Shown: one piece after another, positions 11,309-22,518 of the stretch
Numbering within the stretch: position 1 is the first letter of the stretch
How the letters are laid out: each line of letters begins with the position of its first letter
Source: Rhabditoides inermis
Lineage: Eukaryota; Nematoda; Chromadorea; Rhabditida; Rhabditidae
Length of the DNA stretch: 64,000 bases
Direction: 5' to 3'
Assembly (NCBI GenBank): GCA_963966185.1
Contig: CAWZYM010000429.1
Coordinates: 1-64,000, forward strand
Notes under the pieces: model-generated
Databases searched by the model: none
The model's input: the letters and a program-made list of their open reading frames with translations, nothing else
What the model was told of the DNA's origin: nothing
Translations under genes and position numbers: made by a program

Positions 11309-12551
11309 AACCGGCATCACCCAACTCACAACAGCGATCAACACTGGTTTGTGCTCGTCTGATCCACCACATCTCACCATACCTACTTATTAGAACCATA
11401 CCTCACCTCTTCTCAGCTGTATAGATATCTCCAGGCTACCTAGCATACTATACTTACGTATTTCACATTGTATATCAGAGTGAGAGCAAACTCGCAGCAC
11501 AGATCACTGGCAGTGAGTGGTGAGAGGGCGGTGAGATAGTGTGGTCTGAGTGGAGGGCACGAGGCGGCGAGAGCGGATCAAACACGCTCGTTGAATCAGT
11601 CTGAGTCATAGGAGATGATCGAAAGATCACACGGGAAGTAGCGAAAAATAGAGAGAGAAATGAGATATTATGTGATCAGTGTGTAACAATTGTTTAATAA
11701 GTGTAATTAGCGTTTTGTTCTTCAAAATAAAATAACCAAATGGATACGCAGGTCAGTTGTGACACCTAGTATAGTTCGAATCGCGGAAACTAAACATATC
11801 TAATAACAACTGATAAGAGCTAAAACAAATGCGACATTGTCTGATGACGCGAACCGTTTTTTTTTTTGCCATCTCCAATGATCCTTTTAACGTCTCATTT
11901 TAACGATGCAATCTAGGTGTGTCTAGAAAGTGGATATCTTTCATCTTTCTTTCTGGTCTCTTTGCCAGGAATCCAGATTCCACGTACGGACGTACGGTAC
12001 GCAGATTCACGAGAAGCGCCATGAGACAGAGAGAAGCGGTAGGATATTTTTAATGATTCAGTTTTCTTTTTTCAAATCGACGCTGAGCTGCATTAAAACA
12101 GACAGCATACACACAATGCATGATGTGTGTTTCAATGCCGCATGACATTTGCATTTTTGTGAAACGAGTTAGTAGGTCGCATGCGTGACTTGTTGAATAT
12201 CAAATACTACATGTGTCTAATGTCAAAACTTTTTTAATTATGTTCCACTGGATGGTGGTATATACTTTTGGGAATCCCTGGGCAATCAGAGTTGGCTTAA
12301 AGTTCTCCACCTTGTCCTTTCTTCCTCTCGATTTTATTTCGAGCGCGCGTGCCTATCTACCACGCGTTTCGCGTTTATAAAGACAAATGATGGACAACGT
12401 TATGCAAATATCATTTTGCTTTTATTGTAACAACCACAACCACGTCCACAATATACTGAAACCAACAAATGAACTACAAAATTGAAAAAAGTGTTGTGTT
12501 TTACAGTCTCGTCTCGTCTCGTCTCGACAGGAGTTTTGTGCATTGGCGTCG
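10934..12551. other. Intergenic between gene B and chemoreceptor
   Basis: The part to about 11700 is shared with copy 2 and presumably holds the promoter or 5' UTR of gene B, including a (TC)n run at 11269-11307. From 11700 to 12551 the DNA is unique and AT-rich, with no coding frame that I can support. A short TCTCG tandem repeat lies near 12507-12530. Confidence 0.4.
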
Positions 12552-14187
12552 TTACTGAAACGGTGAAAATGAGTTTAAAAATAAAAGAAAAGAAAAATCC
12601 TTTTTGAACACACTAGTACTCACCCCAACAATGAGGCGCTTGGCCGAGCGTCGTAGGTCGCGGATGAAGTATATGACAATGAACGGGTCGAATATGGGGT
12701 AGACAGTGGCGGATAGGCACAGGATGCGGGGGTAGGAGAACTCGGCGCCGAACAGCGGGAAGATTATGATGACAACAAGAAGGAGATGGTTGAGGAGGAT
12801 CGGGATAAATGCCTGGAATAGCATTCTATCCGATGAGAAAAGTAGAGTAGTATGCGAAATTGTGCGCATTGTTTAAAAGTTTGTTTATCAGCAGATTCGA
12901 GATATACAACCGTCGACCTAGCCAATAAGGGGACTGGCCTAAGGCTCTCGAGTACAAGTCGCTAGCTGCTTACAAGGAGTACAATGTTTTCCACCTCAAC
13001 TCTTTTCATCTAACTATGTGGACACATATCATTTGTGTTCGTTCTGTGTTATGTGTTTGTTCTCTGTTTTTAATTATATAGTATACACGGTAATAAATAT
13101 TATTATACCTGTAGTAGGAGCGTTTTGAATATCTGCACTTGTCGGTAGCGATAGTGTCGTGAGAATCGCTCACTCGACAGGCGCGCCGCTATTCTCAGTG
13201 CTGCGTAGAGGACACAACACGGGGACACGAGCTGAAATAACATTCAGACATTTTCGGTTGACAATGTTTAATACGCTGTACACACCAGGCCGTTCGACCA
13301 GGCCGTCCGCAGACAAAAACCGCGTCGCAACCGCTCCGCGCATTGGAAAAATGCTGGCATGCTGCCAAGAGATGCGAGCAGTCATTCCGCACTGGGCATT
13401 AGCGCGCGACACGGTCGCTGTCTGCGGACACGCTGCGACAGAGAGCGGCGACCAAAATGACGAGCACACATATAAACAGCCACACATATTATAGAACATG
13501 AAGAACTTACCAATTGTGCGATCACTGCGATGAAACCCCAAAGTGCGCGATGATTATAGACGAGCTCACCTTCGCTGTTCACCTTAATCAATGTGGTTCA
13601 TTCACCGATTTGTTTCGGTCAGAATCTCGATGCTTCAATCGCGCTAGCATCTCTTCACATCTTCTCGTCTCACCGTCCTATACTGAAATCCGATCAGCCC
13701 CTCCCGAACCACAGGAAGACCGTATGTGTTGAGAATGTATGGGTAAATCGGAAAGTTTCGTGATTACTCATTTCCTACGTGGTTTTCTAACCGCTTCGAT
13801 TTCATCCGATTTCGGAATGCCCATGTCGAATGTGTAGAGAAAGAAAGTCACGAAATACACCGATACAAATGCGTAGATGGCAGCAAAGCGCGGCATGCTT
13901 GAGATTTTCTGAGGTCTGTGTAAAATGTATGAGCCCTACGCTGTTTAGGCACAATCAAACCTGCAGATGACAACATATCTATAGAGAAATTGACTCACCG
14001 GAATGCAGAGTGCATTTGTGCCGGCGAACAGTATATTCAAGATCGCATATGAAGCGAGTATGTATTTGTAGGGTCGAGACGAGTGGGGTTTGAGGAGTAC
14101 GACTAGTAGTAGTATATTGAAGAGAGTGGAGAAGACGGATGACGAGTAGACGGCTCGCGCATGGTACACGAAAGTGAGAGGGATCAT
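12552..14187 (-). CDS. Serpentine chemoreceptor, Str/Srd-like
   Basis: Minus-strand exons: 14187-13999 (ATG, first two membrane segments), about 13884-13767, about 13590-13440, 13200-13109 and 12812-12624, with the stop TAA at 12554-12552 directly behind the last acceptor. The exon 13200-13109 ends in RQVQIFKTLLLQ and the next begins FIPILLNHLLL, matching the QLFKALxxQxxxP segment at helix 6 of the nematode Str superfamily. The latter also carries TVYPIFDPFIVIYFIRDLRR, the family's helix-7 PxxDP...RxxR signature. These are G-protein-coupled odour receptors of sensory cilia, expanded in nematodes. The middle exons are uncertain and some helices between 13.4 and 13.9 kb are not firmly assigned, so partial decay cannot be excluded. 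It is not part of the duplication. Confidence 0.65.
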
Positions 14188-14907
14188 TGGATATCTTATG
14201 TCGAGAAATTCCTGATCTTGTCCGACGATGATGAATACTGTGAAAGAAATTGCTAGATAAAGAACTAAATAGCCCGCTTATTCCCTAGGGGCCTAATTTT
14301 AAACACAGAACTATCTTCTGACATTTGCGTCACACGGCCTCGCTTCTATGTAGGTTCAGTAAAATACATAGGAAAATGGTCCAATCTACTCAATCATTCA
14401 AAATAGAACTATTCAATCGTCCATTATCACACCGAGGGTTTAGAATTCAGAATATTTAACACACACAACATAACTATTTAGCACACGAACAACTTGATAC
14501 ACCTGAGCGGTCTCGCTTATTCCCTAGGGACCTGAGTAATTTCGAACAAATTACTTTTACTTCCTTTTGACATTTGCGTTCATATTGCTTTAGAGTTTTA
14601 GTCCTTAGTTTTTAATTCCATTGTACGAGGAAGAAAGGGAAGAAGGGAGCAGAGAGGTAGAAGGCGGGTAGATTGACTTTGAGAAAAGCAGAGAGAGAGA
14701 GAGAGAGAGGGGTAGAGGGGTAGAAGGAGAGAAGGGTAGAAGGAGAGAGGGCGAGAGGGCGAGAGGGAGAGAGGGGGAGAGGGGGAGAGAGAGAGAGGGG
14801 TAGAGGGAGAGAGGGGTAGAGGGAGAGAGGGAGAGAGGGCGAGAGGGAGAGAGGGAGAGAGGGGTAGAAGGAGAGAGGGAGAGAGGGAGCGAGAGGGAAG
14901 AGGGGGT

Positions 14908-14946
<39 letters not shown>

Positions 14947-15626
14947 GAGAGAGAGAGAGAGATACACTTCCCATTCAGGCTCGATCTGAGATAGGTGCGA
15001 TGCGGGAGCAATGTCTCTCTCTCTCCAGAGACCCGACCCGCGGAGCAGTGATTGAGAAAAATAAGAATATGGAGGAGGTGGTGACACCGCACTTTCTGTG
15101 TAGACATTACTTGTAGTATTCGTATTACGTTGTATCGTTTCTATCCACTGTTGATGCATTGTAACTGTTTGATCATGATTTCCACTGGTTCGATAACCAC
15201 GGCTATGCTATGGCTATGAAGATTTTTATTCGTATTTGTTAGTTTTCGAGTGTGGAAGTGATCGATAAATGTGTTTTTTTGTGTCAAATCAAATTGATTC
15301 TCTGCCATTTCACGCACGACTTTCGGAACGGAAAAGAAAAAGAAAAAGTGGCGGGAAACAAAATACAGAAGTGACGTCATAGACTTACGCTGCAGTGCCG
15401 TGTCAAAGTTTTTTTTGTCGTGTAGTATTTTCTGCGTTTTTATCATTTGTTATATTATTTATGTTTTGCACTGCTCGGTGACAATTGAAAACACACACAC
15501 ATTTGACGCTTATAGTGACGTCACGACAAGCGATTGCGAAATGTGCGAATAGCAGGCTATCACAGAAATCGATTTCTTTTCGGCCTCGCGTTCGTTTATT
15601 GATCCGATCCTATTGTTCCATTTAGA
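14188..15626. repeat. Remnant 3' end of a D-type unit (unit 0)
   Basis: 14200-14600 has two imperfect copies of a block containing 'cttattccctagg'. 14640-14960 is a very long GA-rich tract. 15025-15051 matches the last D exon (CGCGGAGCAG then TGA), and 15055-15600 matches the downstream flank of D1 (22000-22500) and D2 (27550-27850). So a further zinc-finger gene once ended here and its body is gone. No complete gene is present. Confidence 0.6.
14694..14960 (+). repeat. Long GA-rich low-complexity tract
   Basis: About 270 bp of GA repeats interspersed with GGTA and GGGC units. Long serine/leucine/proline frames predicted on the minus strand here are composition artefacts. Confidence 0.9.
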
Positions 15627-17228
15627 ATGGCGGACCCGCCTCGTCTTCAGACCGTCCGTCTACCGATTCCTGACGACAGAAGCGACTTCAACAAGCAGCT
15701 AGTAGGGGTGAGTGATGGGGATATCGATCGATGGATGGCATGTTGCCAGCTCGTGATGCTGCATGGCTGCGGTGTGTGGCAGAACAGCGACCAGGCCACC
15801 GTCGATGCGTTAATAGTTTGACGCCGTGCGTCAACCTATTGACGCATCAAAGCTTTTTTCCTATTGTGTTTGATGTGATATGGTCTAGGCTGCTCCTCCG
15901 ACTGCTAGGGGCAGGGCCATGTCTCGCGATGATGGTGAGAGATTGCGCTCGTGTACTGTTTCGATGTATGGTTCTAGAGGGACTGGGCGGGTCTGCTGGT
16001 GCGAAGGGGAAGACAGATAGGAGGGCGCGCCGCCGCAGCCATAGCAGTGGCAGCTCGTGCGAGCGCTATGAGCGTCGTTTGGATCGGGAGAGCCGCCAAC
16101 TGGAGAGGGAAAGGGAGCTCAACAGGGTGAGCGTGGGACTAGCCCCTATTTGAAAAAGCTCGTGATTTGTTTTTTTCATAGTTATACATGTATTTGTAGA
16201 AGTACAAGGAGTTGAAGCGGGAGAAGGAGGAGATGCGGGCGCGTCTCGTTCGCATGGAGCAGCGCATGATGGAGTTGGGTGGGTGGATGGGTGTTGCTCA
16301 CAGTGGTATCCTATTGTGCACAGAGGCCAAGGTAGAGCAAGCACTAAGTTCAGCAGATTAGATTGATTCAATCAATCTACTGAACTTGATTTGGCAGGAA
16401 GATAGTTAGTAAGTGGTTGATTTGACTATGTTGCAGAGGCTCGCTATTCAATCGCTTCGCCTGCTGCCGCTGTAAGTGTGAAGGTGCGTGAGGATTGCTA
16501 GGCTCTCTCTGATCGATACCTGCTCCATGAAATTGTGTAGGGATGGTATATTCCTATGTGTTCAGACGCCCAATGGGGCGAGTGTCGGGTTCGAGACCCG
16601 TCAGGGAGGAGGAGAGGAGAAGGAGAAGACAGCGGGGGAAGAGAGGGTATGTGAAGTGAACAGGCTAGGATAGCAGGTATGTGATTCAGGTGAATCTGCA
16701 GAAGAGCGCGCGGGCGACGGCTGATGATGACGTCACTGCGGAGGTGGGATGTGATCATGATTTATTGACTTTCATGCATTGTTTTTTTTAATTATCACTC
16801 TAGGCGAACCACAAGAAGAAAAAGAAGAGGAAGCGGGTCGACTCGATTCCGATTCGCGAGGACATCGGGAAGAAGGCGAAGCACACTGAAAAGGTGTATT
16901 CAACGTCGATCTTAATATGTTCACATTGATCGTTTAGGGAGAGTGCTCGACTCGCGAGGTGACCAGAGGGAAGAAGGGAGACGACGACCCGATTGGGGAG
17001 AAGAAGAGGAGGCGAACGCGGTCGGAGGAGAGACCGGATGGACCTGACAAGGTGAGTGTGTTCAATTGCATTGCTGTTGCACTACTGTTGCATAGGAGAC
17101 GATGCGTGATTGCGAGAGGCCGGTGGAGAAGGGTGTGACAGAAGCAGTGGAAGAGAGACAGCGACTGCGGGAGGCCGCTGTTCAATTCGCCCTGTCACTC
17201 TCGCACCAGACAGAGTGCAAGGTGGGTG

Positions 17229-17274
<46 letters not shown>

Positions 17275-17599
17275 TCTCTCTCTCATTCTCTTCTTTCAGC
17301 TGCCTGACTGTCCGTCTCCTTCTGTCTCCGGCTCTCTGAAGGCCCTTCGGAGGCATGTGGCTCTTTACCACTACGAGGGACGCTCGCTCTTCCGATGCAA
17401 CCACTGTCACTTCAAGGCTAACGGTCAGTTTTTAGAAACGTTTTAAACATTATTGTTTTTAACTTTGTTTGTTGAAATAATTTTCTATACAAGATTTTTA
17501 CTCCAGTTCGCAAGTCGGTTCGTCAGCATGTGCAGCAGTGTCACTCGGATGCTGATCAGCCGAAGAATGCTGTCAAGGACCGCAGGAGCGACAAGGTAA

Positions 17600-17647
<48 letters not shown>

Positions 17648-20600
17648 AGACCTGGATCTCCATCTGGCAGCTCGTTCTCTCGTGTTTCGGAGTGAAGGAG
17701 GAGGAGGAGGAGGAAGACGTAGTGGACTTGATGTGGCGCCAACTGCGGGAGAGAGAGAATGCACAGCCAATAGAACAGTGAGTCGGAAACCTATATCATC
17801 ATGTCATTTTCTTGTCTAGGTCTCCGATAAAATTGGATCAGAGTGAATGGGGGAGAGAGCTGTGGCAGAGAGGCAGAGAGGAGAGGAGCGGAGAAGAGAG
17901 ATGGTCGAAGAGGAGGACAGAGAGAGGGATAGAGTTGCATTCGATCGACCGATTGCATGTTTTGTATTCGAGGTGCCGGGTGGATTCCGACTGCTTGAAT
18001 GGAGAGACGGACGAGACGAGCGAGTATGGAGAAGTGGAAATGGAACAGGGGGGCGGGTGAGTTTGAATCCTCTCATTTCATGTTTGAATGGCAGACCGCC
18101 GGCGCACTCCGACCATTCCAGTGGGGAGGAGACGAGAGAAGAGAGGGAGGGGGTGACGACTCGCAGGCAGCGGGCTGACAGGAGAGACGAGTGAGTAGCT
18201 AGGACTGATATGGTTCACATAGTATCATTGATCCCGTGCAGTTCCTCGGTCAGCTCCGACCACGTGACAAGCGAATCTGCCGACGAGGGTGGGTGGGAGA
18301 CGCGCCGGCTGCGTGGAATCCGGAAGAGGAAGAGGGACGAGAAAAGAGAGGGACCGGAGGAGGAGGGGTGAGTCTGACTCTATCTTATGATTGCATGCTT
18401 TGAACTTCAGGCTATCGGTGGATTCTGACATCGATTCCGATGAGACATACGAGGAGACCGACTCCGATACGGTAGTGATTACTGATGGCGTAGTTCCATC
18501 TGTCTTTTCAGAGTCGTGGTTCGATGCGGGAGAAGGAGGGGAAGGAGGGGACAAAGAGGGGAGGTGGCAAGGTATGCACTGTTAATTTATTTATATTTAT
18601 TCTTTATAATTATGGTAATCTCATTTTTTTTACCCACTCGCATGTAAATTCATTGCTCTCAGGCGACTAGGTAGCCCGGTAGTTCGATTCCTTCCTGTTC
18701 TGGACGGTTGAAGTAGTCTGTCTGTGTTTGAGATGACATCCCATTCTATGCGTCCGCACGAGTTCCAATGGGCTCTGCCACAGCCGTCTTTTTGTCCTCA
18801 TTCACGGGTCTGACCGGCAGTTGTTAGAATCTGTGTGTTTGTGATTATGTGTTTGCTGATTCTGAATAAACCTATTATTGTTATTTTAGCGATATTTTCA
18901 GAGTCACAGTTCCAAGCGAGACGTGGAGAAGCAAAGGAAGAATGTGGAGAAGACCAATGCGAAAGAGGATGAAAAGGCATGTTGTATCTTCAGGGTTTCA
19001 ACTTATGCAGTTAGATTCTGTTAGCTGATTTCAGGCATACTTTGTTTGCAGCTGAAGATACTGTGCTAATACCCAAAAAGTTACTAAATGTGGTCGATGA
19101 CGTCATTAGGATAGGGCTCGCGCTAGAATTTTCAAGAAGCGATATCCAAAGGTCATGTTAACAACAATGTGGACTCATTCAGATCATGTTAGTTAGGGTG
19201 GATGTCGTGTCCGGTAACTCTGACTCTCTGCTGAAAGCGTACTGGGGAACTGGGCGACTATGTAGGAGAAGTTTTTATCTTCCAATTTTCAAAACATTTT
19301 CAAAATGACGTAATTTTGTTCTAAAATAAGAATACAATTGTACAAAAGTATTATCTCTGTTTACGCAAGTACTTTTCAAAGAAAATTCATATATATATAT
19401 ATATATATATTTCGAAACTACATAACTAAAGTCAGATTGTAATGATAATATGGTTAGGAAATTTTGAAATCACAATTATTGATTGGGGTCCCTACCCACT
19501 GTACTCGCGTAAATCCTCACACTGCGTGAACAAGATTAGAGAGCGGTACGCATCCAGTGTTTGGATGGTGATATTACAGAATCTGGCGGCACGTGTGAAG
19601 GAACTCGGTCGACGGCTGCTATTCGGAAAGTACAAGTGTCTGGTATGTCAAACACTCCTCTACTGTACTGTACGTCAATTTCAGTTCTCTCGATGCAAGA
19701 AGGTCATCCAAATCAATCACACAGAGCATCTTCTCGAGCACGCTTTGGCTCACTACGATGGGCCATCGCTGTACAAGTGCAAACTGTGCACATATAAAAC
19801 AAATCGTGAGACGCTTATTCGTAAATTTATTGATTGAGGTATGTATACCTATTGATTGAGGTATCCCTAACATGTGGCAACATGCACTAGTTGCTCATGG
19901 AATCACCCAGCCGACGAATAAAGAGCGCCCATACGTGGACCTGCGCACAAACAAAGTATCAATTTCTTATAGATCTGTAACAAAGGAGGATCTCTTTAAG
20001 TCCACCCGGACTTGCAACGCTCTCACTCTTCGCTGTTTCGGGGCACACGGGGAGGGCTGTGAGAAGCTGAGGACTGTCAAGTGCCGGGTGAGAACATTAT
20101 TCAAGTTTTTTTTCTTGTTTGTGTTATGTGTTTGTATATTCTGTTAGAACTCAGCTCAACATTTCTCATCAAACACATTACCCTAATGTCTCTCGTGAAA
20201 AGGGTGAAACTCATTTGCGAGCCCATTATAAGGATAAATCTGTCCTTCTGCAGTTCCGTCCTTCTATTATACATTTCAACCTGGCATTCAGATATGTTCC
20301 TCTCGCGTGCGCAGCGCCTTTCACCATGCCGACATCCACCTCTCTCCTCCGGGCATCTACCGCTGCTCCACATGTGATCGAGGATTCAACAGTGAGTGTC
20401 AAACTCAAACATGTTTTGTCACGTTTCATTTTGAGAGCATCACCAGGCGAAGTATCACATTTCCCAGTGCACCGCGGGCGCTCGTGTCGTCAACCATAGG
20501 AGAGACCCCAAGGTAAATTAACTGCTCCCGAATTCATTCATTCATATCACTACCAGATCGCCGCTCGCCTCGCTTCTCTCAGAGAAAGGTGCTTCCCCAA

Positions 20601-20932
20601 CTGGAACTGGCATCATCGCACGCCGAAGGGGGAGGGAGTGGGAAGAGCGGAGAAGAGCTGGGGGAAGGTAACTGAGTGATATTTGTTCGGGGTCGATTGT
20701 GTTCAGAAGGCTTTGACCCGCGCGACTGCTTTTGGAGGGTTCGGCAAGGAGAAGGCGGAAGGAGGAGACGAGAGGAGCGACGGAGAGGCGAGTCACTGTG
20801 GGAGGAAACGATTATGAAGTACTTATTGGTTGTAGGACTCGCCGATCGTCGTTGTGTCAGGAGGATCCCACAAGGCGACTGCCGAGAAGGTGAGTGGAAG
20901 AGACGTGAGGAGGGAGAGACAGAGAGAGAGAA

Positions 20933-20977
<45 letters not shown>

Positions 20978-21055
20978 TGAAACAGGCGAAACAGACAGGA
21001 ACCTCCCATTCAGACTCCGCAATGCCTCCCTCGCCAGAGACCCGCGGAGCAGTAA
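15627..21055 (+). CDS. Multi-exon atypical zinc-finger gene D1 (5' part damaged)
   Basis: Starts at ATG 15627 behind TTTAG|A, as in D2 and D3. Exon 2 (from about 15752) departs from its paralogues after ATVDA and meets TGA at 15819-15821, so the ancestral start is disconnected or the gene now starts downstream. From 16687 the exons follow D2 one for one: basic NLS-like exons (KKKKKRKRV), a finger split by an intron (FRCNHCHFKAN ... VRQHVQQCH), acidic Ser/Asp-rich exons, a second finger pair (YKCLVC; YKCLVC-like YKCKLCTYKTNR with WQHALVAH), a third (YRCSTCDRGFN) and the conserved end PRQRPAEQ with TAA at 21053-21055. The exon ending at 20787 has a GC donor where D2 has GT. Nucleic-acid binding in the nucleus is inferred. 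Possibly a pseudogene or a chimeric transcript. Confidence 0.55.
15919..16361 (+). CDS. Small basic coiled-coil protein nested in D1
   Basis: Four exons in agreeing phase: 15919-15934 (ATG), 15978-16126, 16200-16278 and 16324-16361 (TAG), all GT-AG, giving 93 residues. The product begins MSRDD, has a basic serine-rich stretch (RRARRRSHSSGSSCER) and then a highly charged helix (LERERELNRKYKELKREKEE) with heptad spacing, ending EQALSSAD. D2 and D3 have nothing at this place; the segment 15810-16480 is specific to D1. It could be a separate small gene or part of a longer transcript that has replaced the D1 5' end. I do not recognise the family; the coiled coil suggests a dimer. Confidence 0.45.
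19106..19198 (+). repeat. Dispersed repeat, copy 1
   Basis: About 93 bp (starting TTAGGATAGGGCTCGCGC) that recurs with few changes at 27983-28075. Both copies lie at the borders of D-unit DNA; here it sits in a D1 intron, downstream of unique sequence and upstream of an (AT)n run at 19390-19411. Confidence 0.7.
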
Positions 21056-22518
21056 GTGGAGAAGGAGCAGCGATGGGGAGCAGTGGTGGAGCAGTGAAGG
21101 CGTGTCCACAATCAAGTAGACATTCTATGAAGATGTTATTTGTTGGTTTTGTTACTAGCTGTTGTTGAAGTGTTCATTGCATTGTTACTTACCTGTTGAT
21201 CACTCTATGATATTTACCTATTTCGATGACCACACAACTACATATATCAAGGCGTTATTTGTTTCTGTTACTTTTCAAGCGTGGAAGAGATCAATTAAAG
21301 TGATTCCATCAAGTGAATTGATACTCATTTTGTCATTACAAGACACTGCGAACGCAATCGGGATGATGATGAGGCAAAACTGACGTCACTATGGTTTGCT
21401 GCAGTGCCGTGTCAAAGTGTTTTTGTCGTGTGTTCACTGATCATAGCAGAGTGAAACTCCGCACCTGGTCGAGCATCTTCAACGTGACACATTGCTGGCA
21501 GTGGGGCGGCAGCCAGTCCACAACACCACACGCCGCGTTCACGTGGATAGAGAGGGGTGGTGAGAGACAGACAGACAGAGCCAGGGAGGCACGCCGCGCC
21601 TATGGTGGAGGATGCGGAGAGACGGGCGAGTGGAGAGGAGAAGCAGAAGGGAGGAAGGAGAAGGGAGGAGGTGGGTAGGAGGTGTGGATTGACTTTGGAC
21701 TGAAAAGACCTGACGATACTATAATTTCAGGTTGCGACCTGGTTTGAAAAAAGAAGAGAGAGAGAGAGAGAACGAGGGAGAAGGAGAGGAGAGAGAGAGA
21801 GAGAACGAGGGAGAAGGAGAGAGAGAGAGAGTGAGAGAGAGAAGGAGAGGAAGAGAGAGAGAGAGAGTATATAAACTTCCCATTCAGGCACACTCGGCGA
21901 TTGCTTCGATGCGACGAAGTGATTTCCTCGCCGAAAGCAGTGAGCGAGTGAGAGGAGGTACAGTGGAGAAGAACGAGAAGATGGAGGAGGAGAGGGGGTG
22001 GTAAGACCTCACTTCCTGCGTAGACATAACATGAAGTACCCGTATAACATTGTATCGTTACTATTCGCTGTTGAAGTGCTCTTGTTGATTACCCTATTCT
22101 ATGTATATCTGATAACATAACTAAATCAAAGCAGTTGTTAATCGTTCTTGTTACTCTTCGTGTGGAAGTGATCGATAAAAGTTTCAAATCAAGGAATGTC
22201 ATTTCACAACGAAATCCACGAAACCAGAAAAAAGGCGCGAAACGCGATAAGACAAAGTGACGTCACTACTAAGGTTCGATGCAGTGTCGTCTTTTCGAAG
22301 TTTTGTTTTGTCGTGTGTTTACTGACTTTTAATTATTTTTTTTACATAATTTTATTTTGAACTGCTTGATATTTTTGATCATCTGATAAAACATGTCTGG
22401 CGCTCATAGTGACGTCACGGAAAGGATTGCGAAATGTGAGAATATTGGGTGATGGCTTGCGCAGTATCGTTTCTGCCGCGTGTTCCCTTTTTGCTCCGAT
22501 CCTATTGTCCCATTTAGA
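21056..22518. repeat. Tail of unit 1, with remnant D exons and an antisense gene-E fragment
   Basis: 21560-21990 resembles the penultimate and last exons of D3 (a MVEDAER-type exon at about 21603, and a degenerate final exon near 21940), so the tail contains part of another D copy. 22000-22450 is a flank shared with 15055-15600 and 27550-27850. No complete gene is present apart from the fragment listed separately. Confidence 0.55.
21465..21560 (-). pseudogene. Fragment of gene E (zinc-ribbon exon)
   Basis: Read on the minus strand, 31 codons match exon 9 of gene E at 57857-57714: PLSIHVNAACGVVDWLP here, PLSIHVSAECGVVDWLP there, followed by a similar LDQ end and a GT donor (21464). The frame is open, but no acceptor or neighbouring gene-E exon is visible. 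An almost identical fragment lies at 27008-27103, so it was copied with the unit. Confidence 0.55.

Larger units (their letters stand above)
2101..11700. repeat. Segmental duplication, copy 1
   Basis: This segment is repeated, in the same orientation, at 29245-29328 + 42478-42528 + 47028-56840. It carries gene A, gene B and a possible secreted-peptide exon. Identity is high in exons and introns alike; differences are mostly microsatellite lengths, small indels and a few inserted elements. Between 2250 and 2530 the two copies are unrelated, so one of them was rearranged there. Copy 1 lacks both the LTR element and the LINE and so shows the pre-insertion state. Confidence 0.9.

Noticed and set aside
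14598..15159. Leu/Ser/Pro-rich minus-strand frames
   Set aside because: Direct translation of GA-rich low-complexity DNA in three frames; no splice or domain evidence.
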